The notes under the pieces: generated by a model
What the model was told of the DNA's origin: nothing
What the model saw: only the letters and a program-made list of their open reading frames with translations
The model's database searches: none
Part shown: positions 49,289-61,006 of the stretch, one piece after another
Numbering within the stretch: position 1 is the first letter of the stretch
How the letters are laid out: every line of letters starts with the position of its first letter
DNA from: Lingula anatina
Taxonomy: Eukaryota > Brachiopoda > Lingulata > Lingulida > Lingulidae
DNA: 64,000 nucleotides
Assembly: GCF_001039355.2 (NCBI RefSeq)
Contig: NW_019775648.1
Coordinates: 59,668 to 123,667, forward strand
Direction: 5' to 3'
Made by a program: the position numbers and the translations under genes

Positions 49289-52200
49289 CGATCCGTCTTT
49301 ATTTGTGTCCATATCTTGGAAGATCTGGTCCACGCTGTACGTCTTACCGAACAGCACCGTGGCATCGTGCTCGGTGAATATGCCCTGGAAAGAGGCGAGT
49401 GACGTATTGAATAGGAAAGGCATTAAGATTTTAAATCGCGTTTAAAAAATATATATTATTTTTGCTTTCAATTATCTAATGCATTATTATAACGGATTCA
49501 TTATCATCATTGCTATTATTCTGAAAAAATGCTAGCACCATTATACATGTATGATATTCTGAAATGGGTAGAGTCGAATCGAGATTAATATTAGTTATTA
49601 CGCCTAACAAAGGACGCTTGAGTAATCCCTGTATATGGTTTTACCCACATAACCCCCTTAACGCAATCTTTATTTTCCTTTACATTTTGCAGCGCTTTCC
49701 TTAGTTCGTCTTTATCTATGGCGTCGTTCCCGTCTTTATCGCACTCGCGGAGGGCTTGCCAAAAGTGCATGGCAGCCTCAAATATTCGGTTCCTTTTTCT
49801 CTCCGTCTTCAGATATTGATCTACGATGGGACCATTGAACCTAAAAGGGAATATTGATTGTAATAAAAGAAAGAATGTTAACATCAAAGTCAGACCCTAA
49901 CAAGCTCTTGTCTTTGATTTATTCACTTCATCAACCATGCATTGCCGAAATCGTTTGTAAATTAAAAAGTTAAAGAGGTAAGTACTTGGGAATGTCACGA
50001 TACACTCAAGTAGCCAGAAAGTTTTCTGCCAAGTGCACAGTGGAATAGGTTTATTGTGTGTGTGAATGGATGGAGCTTCTCCGTCCGCAATCACAACTTT
50101 TATTTGACAAAGAATGAGATGATTAATTACCGACAAGTAAATGTAATTAAAAATGTAGTGTATTGCTTTGAAAAGTTTATTTTTAAATAAAACACTTACT
50201 TGGCCAGTTTTGTATCTGGTCGGGGGTTTTCAAAGTAAAACTCCGCTTTACCGTCATCGTCTAGTTTTGTCAGTCTGTTTTCAAACTGATTCTTCATGAA
50301 CTCCACTTCGTTACCAGAATACTGAGGAAAATGAGGATAAAGCGATAGTTATAATTTTACTTTTTTCTCCATTTTCTTTCACTTCAAATTGGAAACTTGA
50401 ATGTTGTATATAATGTTGCATTTGCCACGACGTGCAGTGATGCATTGCATTGCAATGTGATGCAATATGTCCAATTTGTCAAATGATGTTGTATTTGCTA
50501 TAATGTTCGGATGTTGCCAAGACATGTAAATTAAACGGTTTCTACATCATCCCTTGCGTTAACATAATGATTGTCAAAGTTACTTACAAGCATCATCCCT
50601 AGTGTTTTAGTATTGTGTCCTCCAAACATAAAATGCTGATTTGTCGCTTTGTGTTTTGTGCTAATATCAAGACGCTTCAAGAAGGAGTCTTTGGGTTTCA
50701 TAGACAAAAACCAACCTGAAAACGCATAAGAAGTATATATGAGAGTCAAAATACTGATGATGATGCACTGTGTCCGTTTTATTCGTCCAAAAGTCGTATA
50801 AACGTGTTTCCGCTGCATTCTTTTTTTCAGTTGAATCTAGTGGCAAGGGACCTTAGGTCTTGGAGTTTTTGTAATCACTTTTATTAATTTTTCATTCGTG
50901 TTTACAAAACATCCACTCCTTTGTGGTCAATTCTCAGTTTACTGCGTAGATGGTTGCAGTACCGGCCTGCAAGGATTTTATTTTAAAGTATTAAGAGCTG
51001 GAAGGAGCGGTCGTTGGCGAGGGCCTACACATGAAAGTTGTACTCTTTCAACAAATGCACTAGAAAAAACTAACGCGTGCACTTGTTGATTCCTTCCATC
51101 AGATCAATATACTACTAAAAAACGACACCTTAAGTGCTGATGCTGATTTTAATTTACGTATAAAAATACTACCAAATGTACATCATCTCCACGATACTCC
51201 GACAAAAAAATGGTCACTTACCATCAAATACATGTACGGGATAATTACACAGCAACCCACCGTCGACGTAAACGTACGTGGTTCCATGTCGCTCAAGTTT
51301 AACTGGTTGGAATACACCTGTGAAGTGTAAATTTTCTTAAAAAAAGGTTCCATCTAGTCTATCTTATATAATATATGACAATATCATATCGCTTTTTATT
51401 TTTGCTATCTGTGTCGTATGTGTAATTACTTACATACTCGCCAAGTGTAAGACGTACATGTACATCTTGTAAACGCACATTTATTTCGCGTTAAAACTAA
51501 TAATGAATAAATAAATAATTAAGTCACAATGATACTAAAATCAAAGCAATAGATGAATGAATACCCAATCGTATGAGCACAAATATGTAAGACAACAAGC
51601 CCAGGCACACGACGTTATTTCGACGTCATGTAAGGGATGCCCATTTTAACGTCACAATATCGATTCAGTGTCGTCCTGCCATCAGAGTGACGTTACGAGT
51701 TGCTGACGGGACATATGAAAGCCTCTTACCCGGTAAAGACATGGACATTCTCACAGCCAGCGCAATGGACACGTCTGGGGTGGTCTTAGGATGGAAGTAT
51801 TCTGCCGACATTGTGGTGATGTTGGTGCAGACGACACATAATTCCTTATCAAACTCTTGATAAAGCTGAAATAAGAATAAAAAAAAATTTAATAAAATAG
51901 GAAGGACGAAAGAAAATAAGTGTAGCACCGGCATTTCTTGGTGTCTGATGGAAACCCCCACAATGCCGCTGCGTTAGGTCTTTCTCAATAATGTAAAGTG
52001 TTCCATTTTGCAATAAGGGTTATTTTCCAGGTGAAGAAAAAGCCAGTTTTAGCCCTTTGCTAATTAAAAGGAATGTTACTAGTTTGAAAAACCTTGCTAA
52101 CCTCTTCGAATGTAAGGTGTGGGCGTCCAGTTGCCTGCTCCACATAGGACTCCAGCGTCTGGTGCAGTTTCTTCCCCGGATGCCAGCCATGATGGTAGAA

Positions 52201-54107
52201 TAGATTGTACAGCAAGCCCAGCCTGCCGCTGCGTGAATCTAGGTATAACAGGGAAATCGTGTATTTCCGACATTGACGGTGCTGTCTTTCATGTTATTTT
52301 ACATTTGCTGGCAGTAGCATATCTTAACAAATTTCTGTAGGCGCTGTTTTTAGTAATGAACTTTGTATCCAACAAGTGAAGTCGGCTATTTCCGAGATAT
52401 GTGCGTGCGATTTTTATCAGTTTTGTACTAACTTCTCTTGCTATTAGAAACAATTTTATCAAAAAGCTGCCAAAATGAAACTGTAAGAGGACATTTTTCT
52501 ATTCTAAAAGACTTTTTATTTATTCTTTTTCATATGACATAAAATGTATACTGGACGCTGCCTCGAAAAATCTGCTTACCCATAAAATTGTCCGCCGAAA
52601 TATCTCTTTTCATCATGAAAATGATTTCGTCTCCACTATATCCAAGAGCAACAAGTAAGGCTACGGCAGCCCCAGCACTACTTCCAGCAAAACGTTTGCA
52701 TTTCCACAGAACTCCAATCTTCTCTAATATCTAGGAGAGTTAAAATCTACATTTAATTATTCCGTGGGACAAATTATTGAAATTTGAAACCAGCAGGGCT
52801 ATTTAGCCCATCTTATAATTTCTTATAACTTCTAATCGCACTAACCCCAATATATATATGCACTATATGATAACTTTCACTTTTATATAAACCCTTAATT
52901 ATTATTGTGGGTATAATTCAAGGGCTTTTGACTTTTTTGAGCGGCTGATGCTTTTCTTTAAAATGAACAAGTGCATGATGGTACATGTACGTGTAGGGGG
53001 AAACAGAAGACCGAAAAACAGACCACTTGTTACCTTAACTGCTCCTCCATACGCAATTCCTTTATTCCCTCCTCCCTCGAAGGCAAGGTTTTCAAAATCA
53101 AAGTCATACTTTTTCAATATTTTTATGATTGACTCATACTCTTCGAAAAGTTTTGATTTCCTCTTTTTCGTTCCGTTCTGAAGTGTCAAAGAGACACCCC
53201 AGTTTTCGTCGCTGCTGGAACCCAAACGGACTGGAATACGTGGATCAACTCGCTGGGGACGTCTGAAAATAGGAAAAATATACCCAGGAATAAGATGGGA
53301 CATAGAGTATACATAGGTATATTGGCTCCAAGAACAGACCAAACATTATTACTTCATTTTTAAATTTTTCTTAAAAGAAAAATAAGGAAAGTTGCGGGGA
53401 GATCGATTAGTAGACCATCGCTCTAGGATGCTAAACAATAGATTTGTATGCAGTAGTACCGGAGGAAGTTAGATCCAGGCCCAGAGACATCAATTAACCT
53501 ACATATTTTTCTTTCTAGTGCATGTGGTTATATCATACAATAGCACTATGCAGGAAGACCCTAGTGGTATTGGCAAACAGAGTTATTCAGGTGGTCAAAT
53601 GCACCTGTTATGCAGCATATAAGACAGTCTGACAGTAAAGCAGATAAATATGTCAAAAATAGACAAATGGGTCTAATATATTATATTACATAATTAGCTC
53701 TTATGCCCGTCGTCAGCTCAGCACTATTCCACCAATACAACAAAGCTGAGCAATAATCATAAACAAATGATAATTATGATAACTAAAGCTGACAACCATG
53801 GATATCCAAAAGTTATCCGTGGTGATTTGAGCCACAGTACGTCGAGTGACAACGTGTACAATGGACAGTCGCTCCAACAAAGATAAGTATACCTTCCCTA
53901 GGACACATTAGCATTCCGGCACAAACCCAAAGCACCCAATATATTGCATAATGGGAGTACACAGTCAAATTATGGGATAGGTCAGATATAAATATCACTC
54001 TCGGAAGTTTTCATGCTGAACTTGATCAAGACAGATTCACGGCTGTGAAACTCGCCCACTGTCTCTCGGTACTATGTACGCAAAGAAAGCAAACCGTGTG
54101 TGTGTGT

Positions 54108-54173
<66 letters not shown>

Positions 54174-55309
54174 ATTCAGAAAAAAAAACATGGGTGGGGA
54201 GATTCCCCATAGCCCCCATACTTCCTTCGCTTACGAATGAAGTATTTGCAAAGAGTGGAGGCTAAAGGCCTTCATTTCACCCGGCCACATGTTTGTGCAT
54301 TGTAGCCAATGTCGTAGGTAAGTAAAAAGTCTGTAGTATTCTCCCAGGATCGGCCATTATCCTTCAGATCCTGTCTCCTCGGTGCAACTCAAACAGAGGG
54401 CCTAAAACGATCTAAAACTATCCCTCTGCGACCACAGTGCCACAAAACAATTCAATTTAAGCACAAACTGAAGCCAAACGAAGAGTATGTATTGGGCTTA
54501 TATGTGCACATAGCCAGAACAACGCGCCTTGGCCTGCCTGCATGACTCGGTATTTGACACTTCTCGGTCAACACACACATATATATATATAATTCGACTA
54601 GCGTATTCAATAAGTTTACTAAATACACCACGGACCGTCCACTGCGACACATACAAGAGCGTAATAATATATTGCACTCTTTCTTCAGAATTATCTCAGA
54701 TGATAACATACTTATAGTCTTGACTCGGTGGGTGTGTCCTTCTGCTAGCTATGCTATTATTGTCATTGATTTATAAAAAAGGGGTTAATCATACTTTTAA
54801 CAAAAGAAAATAGGTTAACCATGGGCTACGCATGTTAACCCTGGGGTACAGATCCAAGAGCACAAACTTGGGGCTTAATTCATGTAGAAACCCGATACCT
54901 GGGCCAGCCTGACCAGTCCATGTGTTGTACCTCTCTCTGATGTTTATTTATTGCTCACGAGCAACAATGATAACAATTACCGTCCACTGGTGTGTTATAC
55001 AAATATAAACAGCTCCACAAGTCCGCTGCTCTGTGGGTAGAGTGTAAATATATGGTCTTCGGCCAGTAGACGTGATAATCAATATACAAGGATTTATACC
55101 TACTAGTTAATGGTGGTTAACACTTATGTATTCTTTACTTAATCGTGTATACGGGTCTTTAACTAAATCATGACAGTGTGGTGTTGTTCTTCACACAACG
55201 AGTTATCTGAGGTCGTGCTTAAACTGTCGACATATTCAACTACATACCTCCATAAACTTGTAACTATTCCTCGTACCAGTTCAAACAAACACGGCACCAA
55301 TACAATCAT
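49289..55309 (-). CDS. Patatin-like phospholipase with C-terminal EF-hands
   Basis: Exons in transcript order: 55309-55248, 53262-53034, 52730-52580, 52238-52102, 51865-51730, 51317-51222, 50715-50588, 50321-50200, 49840-49684, 49384-49289, joined in phases 2,0,1,0,1,1,0,2,0, about 438 residues so far. The first exon (MIVLVPCLFELVRGIVTSLW) is chosen because its phase fits and its donor is GAG/GTATGT; it looks like a membrane-anchoring start. The lipase core is complete: GGGNKG oxyanion loop at 84-89, nucleophile elbow GSSAG with Ser115, and catalytic DGG with Asp257. Such enzymes use a Ser-Asp dyad to hydrolyse acyl esters of phospholipids. EF-hand 1 (DKDGNDAIDKDE) is at 388-399. A second loop starts DTNKDGS and is cut by an intron or ends shortly after. 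Calcium control is plausible. The last residues are uncertain. Confidence 0.82.
54110..54172. repeat. (GA)n microsatellite
   Basis: About 31 GA units preceded by (TG)n and followed by GCATTCAGAAAAAAAACATG, within the first intron of the patatin gene. The right flank recurs inverted near 60,884-60,938. Confidence 0.92.
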
Positions 55310-56257
55310 TGTTAATATGGCGTACAGTCCAGCGTGGTCAACTTTATGTCAGTGACCACCTTTCAGTTCCACGGCGTCTCCTGCGTGTCCGTTTCACTCG
55401 TGTTTCCACATAACAGGTCATACAGGTTAATAAAGAGACTGACGGCCCGATTGATCCCTCAGGAATCGATCGATTACGCAGGTTCGATCCATACTCCTAC
55501 ATCATTCACACAGTAGCCGGAGTCAATTTAACCGCTTATCATTCAGTTCAGTAGCCGCACCTGTGGTGAACAATTCTTCTGTCCGAACGGTCTATACACA
55601 TTCAAACGTTAACATGTATGCGATGCCATTAATAACTGAGAGAGGTCGGTAACGGGCGTAGTGTCCGAGTGTTTACTTTGGGGCCGCATCTGCTATATCT
55701 GGGTCACGCCAGGTAAACGTAGTCAAGGGAGGCCTCGCAGTGACCACTCTGGCGTCACCACGCAATGTAAATCGTGAGTTCCAGTGGGGTTGTTACCTGA
55801 ACTAGCACTTATAGAGATAAGAAACGTAATTTTTTTACTTGAAAAGAACTTCGCTGAAACAAGGCCAAAAGATATGGTTTATGACCATGACCATGGCTAT
55901 ATTCTCTCTATCACACTCAAAGTCATACAGAATATAAATAAATAATGAACTGTGTAATTAGCTCACAGGATGTCATGCCAAACACACATCAAATTATTTC
56001 CACGAGTGGATAATATACCAGTAGTTCTGAACATGTAATATGGTACGATATCCGGGATATGTTTACGGTACAAATTTATAGTTTCTCATTTTTGATTTAT
56101 GAATCACTCTCATAATGTAGATTAATTGAGACTGGTAAACCATTGTAATATTCTCAACTGTTTTAGATAGGGTATACCTTGGCTATAAAGTAAAGTGTTG
56201 AATTTTCCATGATTTTTTTTTTGCTATATTAAACTAACGCGCTTGGTATGTCTTTAA

Positions 56258-57856
56258 GGTAGATCGGTCGTTACATGTTCCAACGTTCGAATTTTTTTAA
56301 AATTTTTTTTGTTTGAAGAGACACCCAAGTACATTAAAAATTTGCAAAAAAAATTGGGGGTCACCGACCAAATAAGAGAACTAGCCCCAAATATGATACA
56401 CCCTGCATATCGCACTAGTCCCCATTCAAATCAATGGGAAAATGGGTGTTTTCTCACTAAAGCATTATTTTTTATGACTTTCTGACGTTCGAATTTTTTT
56501 AAAAATTTTTTTGTGTAAAGAGGCCTCCAAGTACATTTAAATTTTACCAAAAAAATTGGGGGTTACCGACCAAATAAGAGAACTACGCCAAGTTGAAGTG
56601 CGCTACACCCTGCGTGACGCACTAGTCCCCATTCAAATCAATGGGGAAATGGGTGTTTTTCACCAAAACGTTATTTTTCATGATTTTTCTAACGTTTGAA
56701 TTTTTTAAAAAAACTTTTTTGTGTAAAGAGGCATCCAAGTAGATTTTAATTTTGCCAAAAAAGTTGGGGGTCACCGACCAAATAAGAGAACTACGCCAAG
56801 TTGAAGTGCGTTACACCCTGCGTGACGCACTAGTCGGAAGTCCCCATTCAAATCAATGGGAAAATGGGTGTTTTTCACTAAATCATTATTTTTTATGATT
56901 TTTTTTTTTTTTTTGTGTGTGTGTGTGTGTGAAGAGACATCTAAGTACATTTAAAACTTTCGTTATGTTTAACAGTTGAAGTGAGTATACTCAGCTATTT
57001 TCAGATTTGTCAAACTGATGAGAAGGTGTAAGCCATTAACTTTACAACAAAATTATTGAAGAGAATAATAAGGGAAATACTCATGCATATGAAAATAGTT
57101 TATTGCCGTTGTTATTTATTAATGAATATAACATGAACGTGACATCGTAAACACTGTGTTGTCAAGTAAAATGAAGCGTCTGATACAAAGTATCAAATGC
57201 GGCATTCACGTGCTTGCTTGCGGTGCGTTCAGTACACTTTGTTTACACTGACAAGTCAAGGTCAGAAGTGCACAATTTTTCTGTATAATATAACGCAGTT
57301 TCAATTTTGATTAGTGAATTTTCTTCAAGCTGTAGACCCTACGGCCATTTTCTGAACATTTGTATAAGCTACGAAATATTTCTCAGTCCAAATTTCCAAA
57401 TGAGTGGCGTTACGACGCACTTCCGGTTTTCGTCGAAATCTAAACTACAGCAGCACATTCAGGGCGTTCTACCTCAAAATATACGCAGCCGCTATGATTG
57501 GAATTTACAACACTTATTCTTTACATGACATAGCACCTACGTGCATAATTTGTGAGCTTTAGCTGTCATACATTTTCTAGTGCCAATTCAAATTGGAAAA
57601 GGAGCTATTCCGACGATTTCTTGAAGGGCAAGTCTATGAACGTGCTACAGTTGTCGTATGGAATCATAGTCGACAAACGTTGTCGAAAATCTGTATCGAT
57701 CATACAGAGTTACAGACAAGTTGATAATGTGTGTTTATCTTATAGATAATTGTTTTATTTCCTCAAATTGATAAAACAGACTGAAGTGTCGTTAGAGACG
57801 ATTGACGATGCGCTGAAATTGCGCAAATCGTCAAATTACGTAACGACCGATCTACC
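56258..57856. mobile_element. 1.6-kb TTAA-flanked inverted-repeat element
   Basis: Both ends carry the identical 17-bp inverted repeat GGTAGATCGGTCGTTAC, directly bordered by TTAA at 56254-56257 and 57857-57860. The left half is an array of 0.2-kb direct repeats, and the right half has no supportable protein. A TTAA duplication is the hallmark of piggyBac-type insertion, but these termini do not begin with the usual CCY, so the superfamily is open. It is non-autonomous. Confidence 0.7.
56283..56962 (+). repeat. Tandem 202-208-bp repeats inside the element
   Basis: Units start at 56283, 56485 and 56692, with a degraded partial fourth from about 56898. Each contains ACGTTYGAATTTTTTT, a GTACATTTAA-type block, AATTGGGGGTYACCGACCA, AATAAGAGAACTA, and CCCCATTCAAATCAATGGG, which is itself an imperfect palindrome. 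Confidence 0.88.
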
Positions 57857-59492
57857 TTAAATGATTTCAGTATTTGATTCAAGCAATGAGGTACACAAAA
57901 ATATTGTTCCAGTGACTAAAGCACAATTTTCATAAACCCCATTCTCTCTCATCTAACACAATCACATTGAGACCATCACCCTTGAGAACTTGTTCATAAA
58001 TGTAGAGATAGGTCAATGTCTTTTGTCGCTCATCTCCGCTATCGCACCTAATAATGTTATTTTTCAATACGATAGCAATGGTTTGATACATATGCTCTTT
58101 ATACTTATACATTCAAGGGACAATAAGTTAGAAAAATAATAATATTTAACAAACGTAACATTTTCCTTAAAGAATTTAAGGTTAATAAGATCTTTTTTCG
58201 CATTTGCCACTTATAATATGAAACACTAATGTACAAATGGCATTAAATCACTAAATTCAAATAAAAAGTATTACTTGCGATGGCAGAAACAATCAAAAAT
58301 TGCATTTGGTCAAATGAAAACCATCAGAACCCATATCAATAGAAACAAGAAAGAGAATCAAACAATGCTACATACATGTAGATCCAATAGCAATAAAAGG
58401 ATACATAACATGATCTTCAGGAGGAAAGTAAAGAAGAAACTTTCAGTAGAGATGTGTTTCTTAAGAAGGATAATGCGTGTACATGGACAGTTAAGAGAAG
58501 GCTTGAAGCTGTCCGATCGCAAAGGAACCAAGTTACCTACCAACCGCACCTTCTTAGATGAAATCAGAAAAAGAAAAAAATCGCTTTTTGAAGACACGAA
58601 ATGTGAAAAGGTGCTATAAAATAACTGGTAACATCAGGAAATTTGGACGGAATAAGTAACTCAAGAAGACAAAAATAGCAGACAACTGTTCTCAGTGGAT
58701 GTAACATATTACGGTGACAGACATGCTGAGAGCTTTAGGTGTGAATTACCAAGACAGGCTTGATGTAAGATGAGAGAGGTGTGGAGGGGATGAGATGAAG
58801 CACGGCACATGGTGCATGATGAAATCGAAGGCGCAAAACATTCGAAAACAAATGTTTTCTCGAATTTTCTCCACTTCACAACATGATACAATTACATGAA
58901 AATTACAATTTGCTCTGTAAGAAAAAGGATTCGATTCGGCTATTGAACCTTAGAGACCACCAAAGATAATTTCATTATGTTACATTGAGGCCTACCATGC
59001 TGTGTGGTTTGTCTGTCAGTGAAGCCCACATACTGTAAAAACCTATGAAAGGAAAAAGAAGACAGTGAAAGAATGAGATGTGTCATTAAGATATTTTTAT
59101 CTCGGAGTTCACGTACCATTCACTTCTCCCCCAAGACTACAGTAGTCACAAACAAACAAGAGGGACTTGATTAACATTAATCATATGATTACGTTGTCAT
59201 TTCATGAGCAGGCACATGCATGCAACTTCTTTATCTGGTAATCTATTGCCCCCACAGCCCCATGTACAGGGATGGACGGGATGAAAAAACTCTGTATAAT
59301 CTAATTTTACTTCGCTTAGGCGCTCAAAGGAAAAACAGCAAAACATAGCTAATAACAATTACATACTATCACGGGACTCGTTACAATTAGTGTCATTCTC
59401 TTCACTCAGGTAACCTGCTTCTGTCGCGTTACCTTAATTGCCATTTCTTTGTCAGTGCTTACTATGCCTCTTTTTTAACTCACCTGAGATCA

Positions 59493-59561
59493 GGTGACGT
59501 CACCCCCACCCACCTGCCATATTCAAAGCCGAGGCGCATTCCCGGCTTAATACGCATGCGT
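59493..59561 (+). promoter_or_regulatory. CRE palindrome and GCATGC motif upstream of two-TM gene
   Basis: TGACGTCA at 59495-59502 is the consensus CREB site, bracketed by CAGGTG/CACCTG E-box cores; ACGCATGCGT at 59552-59561 resembles an NRF1-type palindrome. They lie about 550 bp upstream of the ATG at 60085. Confidence 0.4.
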
Positions 59562-60084
59562 CACAGTTAACACTTTCAAACTGTCATGCCTGTGATAGCT
59601 ATTAATAGGCGGGATTAAGTGGAACAGTCGCGGATCTAATACATATCGGTCAGATACTTCCAATATTCAAAGGTAAGATATGGTGATTATGAAGTGAAAG
59701 TTTTTAAAAATGTGCTCGTAAAGACGACAAGACGAAGTTCTGCGTCACCAGGTGTGCCTCTGTCGTTTTACCTGTAGCTTACAGGTGAATGGTAATGGCC
59801 GAGCTCAGTTGTTGATAAGGCGGGCACAGGATGTAGGATATTCATAGCAAAGATCGCATAGAAGAGTTAGTGTATTTCTAATTGTGTCTTTAAAACTTGT
59901 TCAAGGATATATTCTAAGGTCACTTAATACCCTACCCTAACCTGAACCAGGTATGTCAGAACGACATTAAATGTAGATCACGTGATCCTTAAATAGTTGC
60001 TTGGCTGAGTAATATCAAATATGGTTGACCATTTGACCTGATTTGCCACTCCAGGTGTGTTAACGCCACGAGACACAAGCAAAG

Positions 60085-60480
60085 ATGAGCACCAGCGGGA
60101 CCAGCACGCCCAGGAGGGCCCCTAGTATGGACCGGTCAATCCATAGCGTCGGAGGAACGCGTTCACTTCACAGTGTGGCCAGTACAACCCACCCGGTGCC
60201 GTATGTTAGTGACAATTTCTTGGATAAACTTAACGCGGCGGCGTTTGGAGCTGGAAAGACGTTTTGCATGTACGCCATAGTCGCAGCTATTTTCTGTACC
60301 CTCTTTTTCATCACCGGAGTCACCCTCCTAGGAATGTTTCTCACTGGATACCTCTTTAACTTCACACTGGAGTGGGTCATCGCAGTCTTCTTCGTGCTCT
60401 TCGCCGTCTCATTAGCATTAGTCATCTATTTTTACTCCAAGGCCAGAGTTAAAAGTTCGTCGGGAAGAAGAAACGTCAAG
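60085..60480 (+). CDS. First coding exon of a two-transmembrane protein (partial)
   Basis: 132 phase-0 codons end at the donor AACGTCAAG/GTAAAT. The first 40 residues are rich in Ser, Arg and His with a repeated RSIHSV/RSLHSV motif, suggesting phosphorylation. Helix 1 is at about 61-87 (CMYAIVAAIFCTLFFITGVT), followed by a short loop with a possible N-glycosylation site NFT, and helix 2 at about 96-117; a basic KARVKSSSGRRN follows. Topology is probably N-in, C-in, a hairpin. I do not recognise the family. Reading through the donor would add 52 codons with another hydrophobic stretch before a stop, but a splice is more likely. Later exons are not identified in 60481-64000. Confidence 0.65.
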
Positions 60481-60954
60481 GTAAATATAATACACTTAAT
60501 TTTCATCACCACTTTGACGTATTTTGAAGTGGTCAACTTTTATTGCACGTCACACCCATATCGCACAGGTCATAAGTACCTCGTACAAATAGTGTGTATA
60601 TACATATTCTCCATTTTATCAGTGCAGGTGTCAAGATAGTTGCCAGTGTGTATTAACTAATTATTCAATCTCGCGACCCATATAGTACGACTTTCTGGTC
60701 CTTTGAGCATGACCTGACATTAATGTGACTTGAAATAACTTGACGACAACAATATGTATGTGTCCCCACTGTACGTGAGCCCCTTGATGAATGTTATTGT
60801 CTTAGTGTCTGTGCTTCTAGCATGCAACTACTAGAATCCCGTTTAAATAAAATAAATATTGTACAAAGTATGTCCAAATTTGAATTCTCCCCCCCCCCAT
60901 GCTGTTTTTTTTTTCTGAATGCTCTCTCTCTCTCTCTCACACACACATGCACAT

Positions 60955-61006
<52 letters not shown>

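Larger units (their letters stand above)
55310..60084. other. Divergent intergenic region: patatin promoter, TTAA element, two-TM gene promoter
   Basis: Patatin 5'UTR and promoter lie next to 55310, the TTAA element at 56258-57856, then non-coding DNA with a lysine-rich open frame at 58275-58619 that has no ATG start and no recognised domain. Upstream of 60085 are a perfect palindromic CRE within GGTGACGTCACC at 59493-59504, several CAGGTG E-boxes and ACGCATGCGT at 59552-59561. Confidence 0.45.

Noticed and set aside
54037-54265. Open frames of Glu-Arg or Ser-Leu repeats
   Set aside because: They are translations of the (GA)n microsatellite.
55470-55500. tRNA-like B box GGTTCGATCC
   Set aside because: No A box at the right distance and no cloverleaf. 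The same motif also occurs in the inverted-repeat element at 32 kb.
58275-58619. 114-codon lysine/arginine-rich frame
   Set aside because: No ATG at the start, no splice context and no recognisable domain. Faint similarity to retroelement-like text is not enough to call it.
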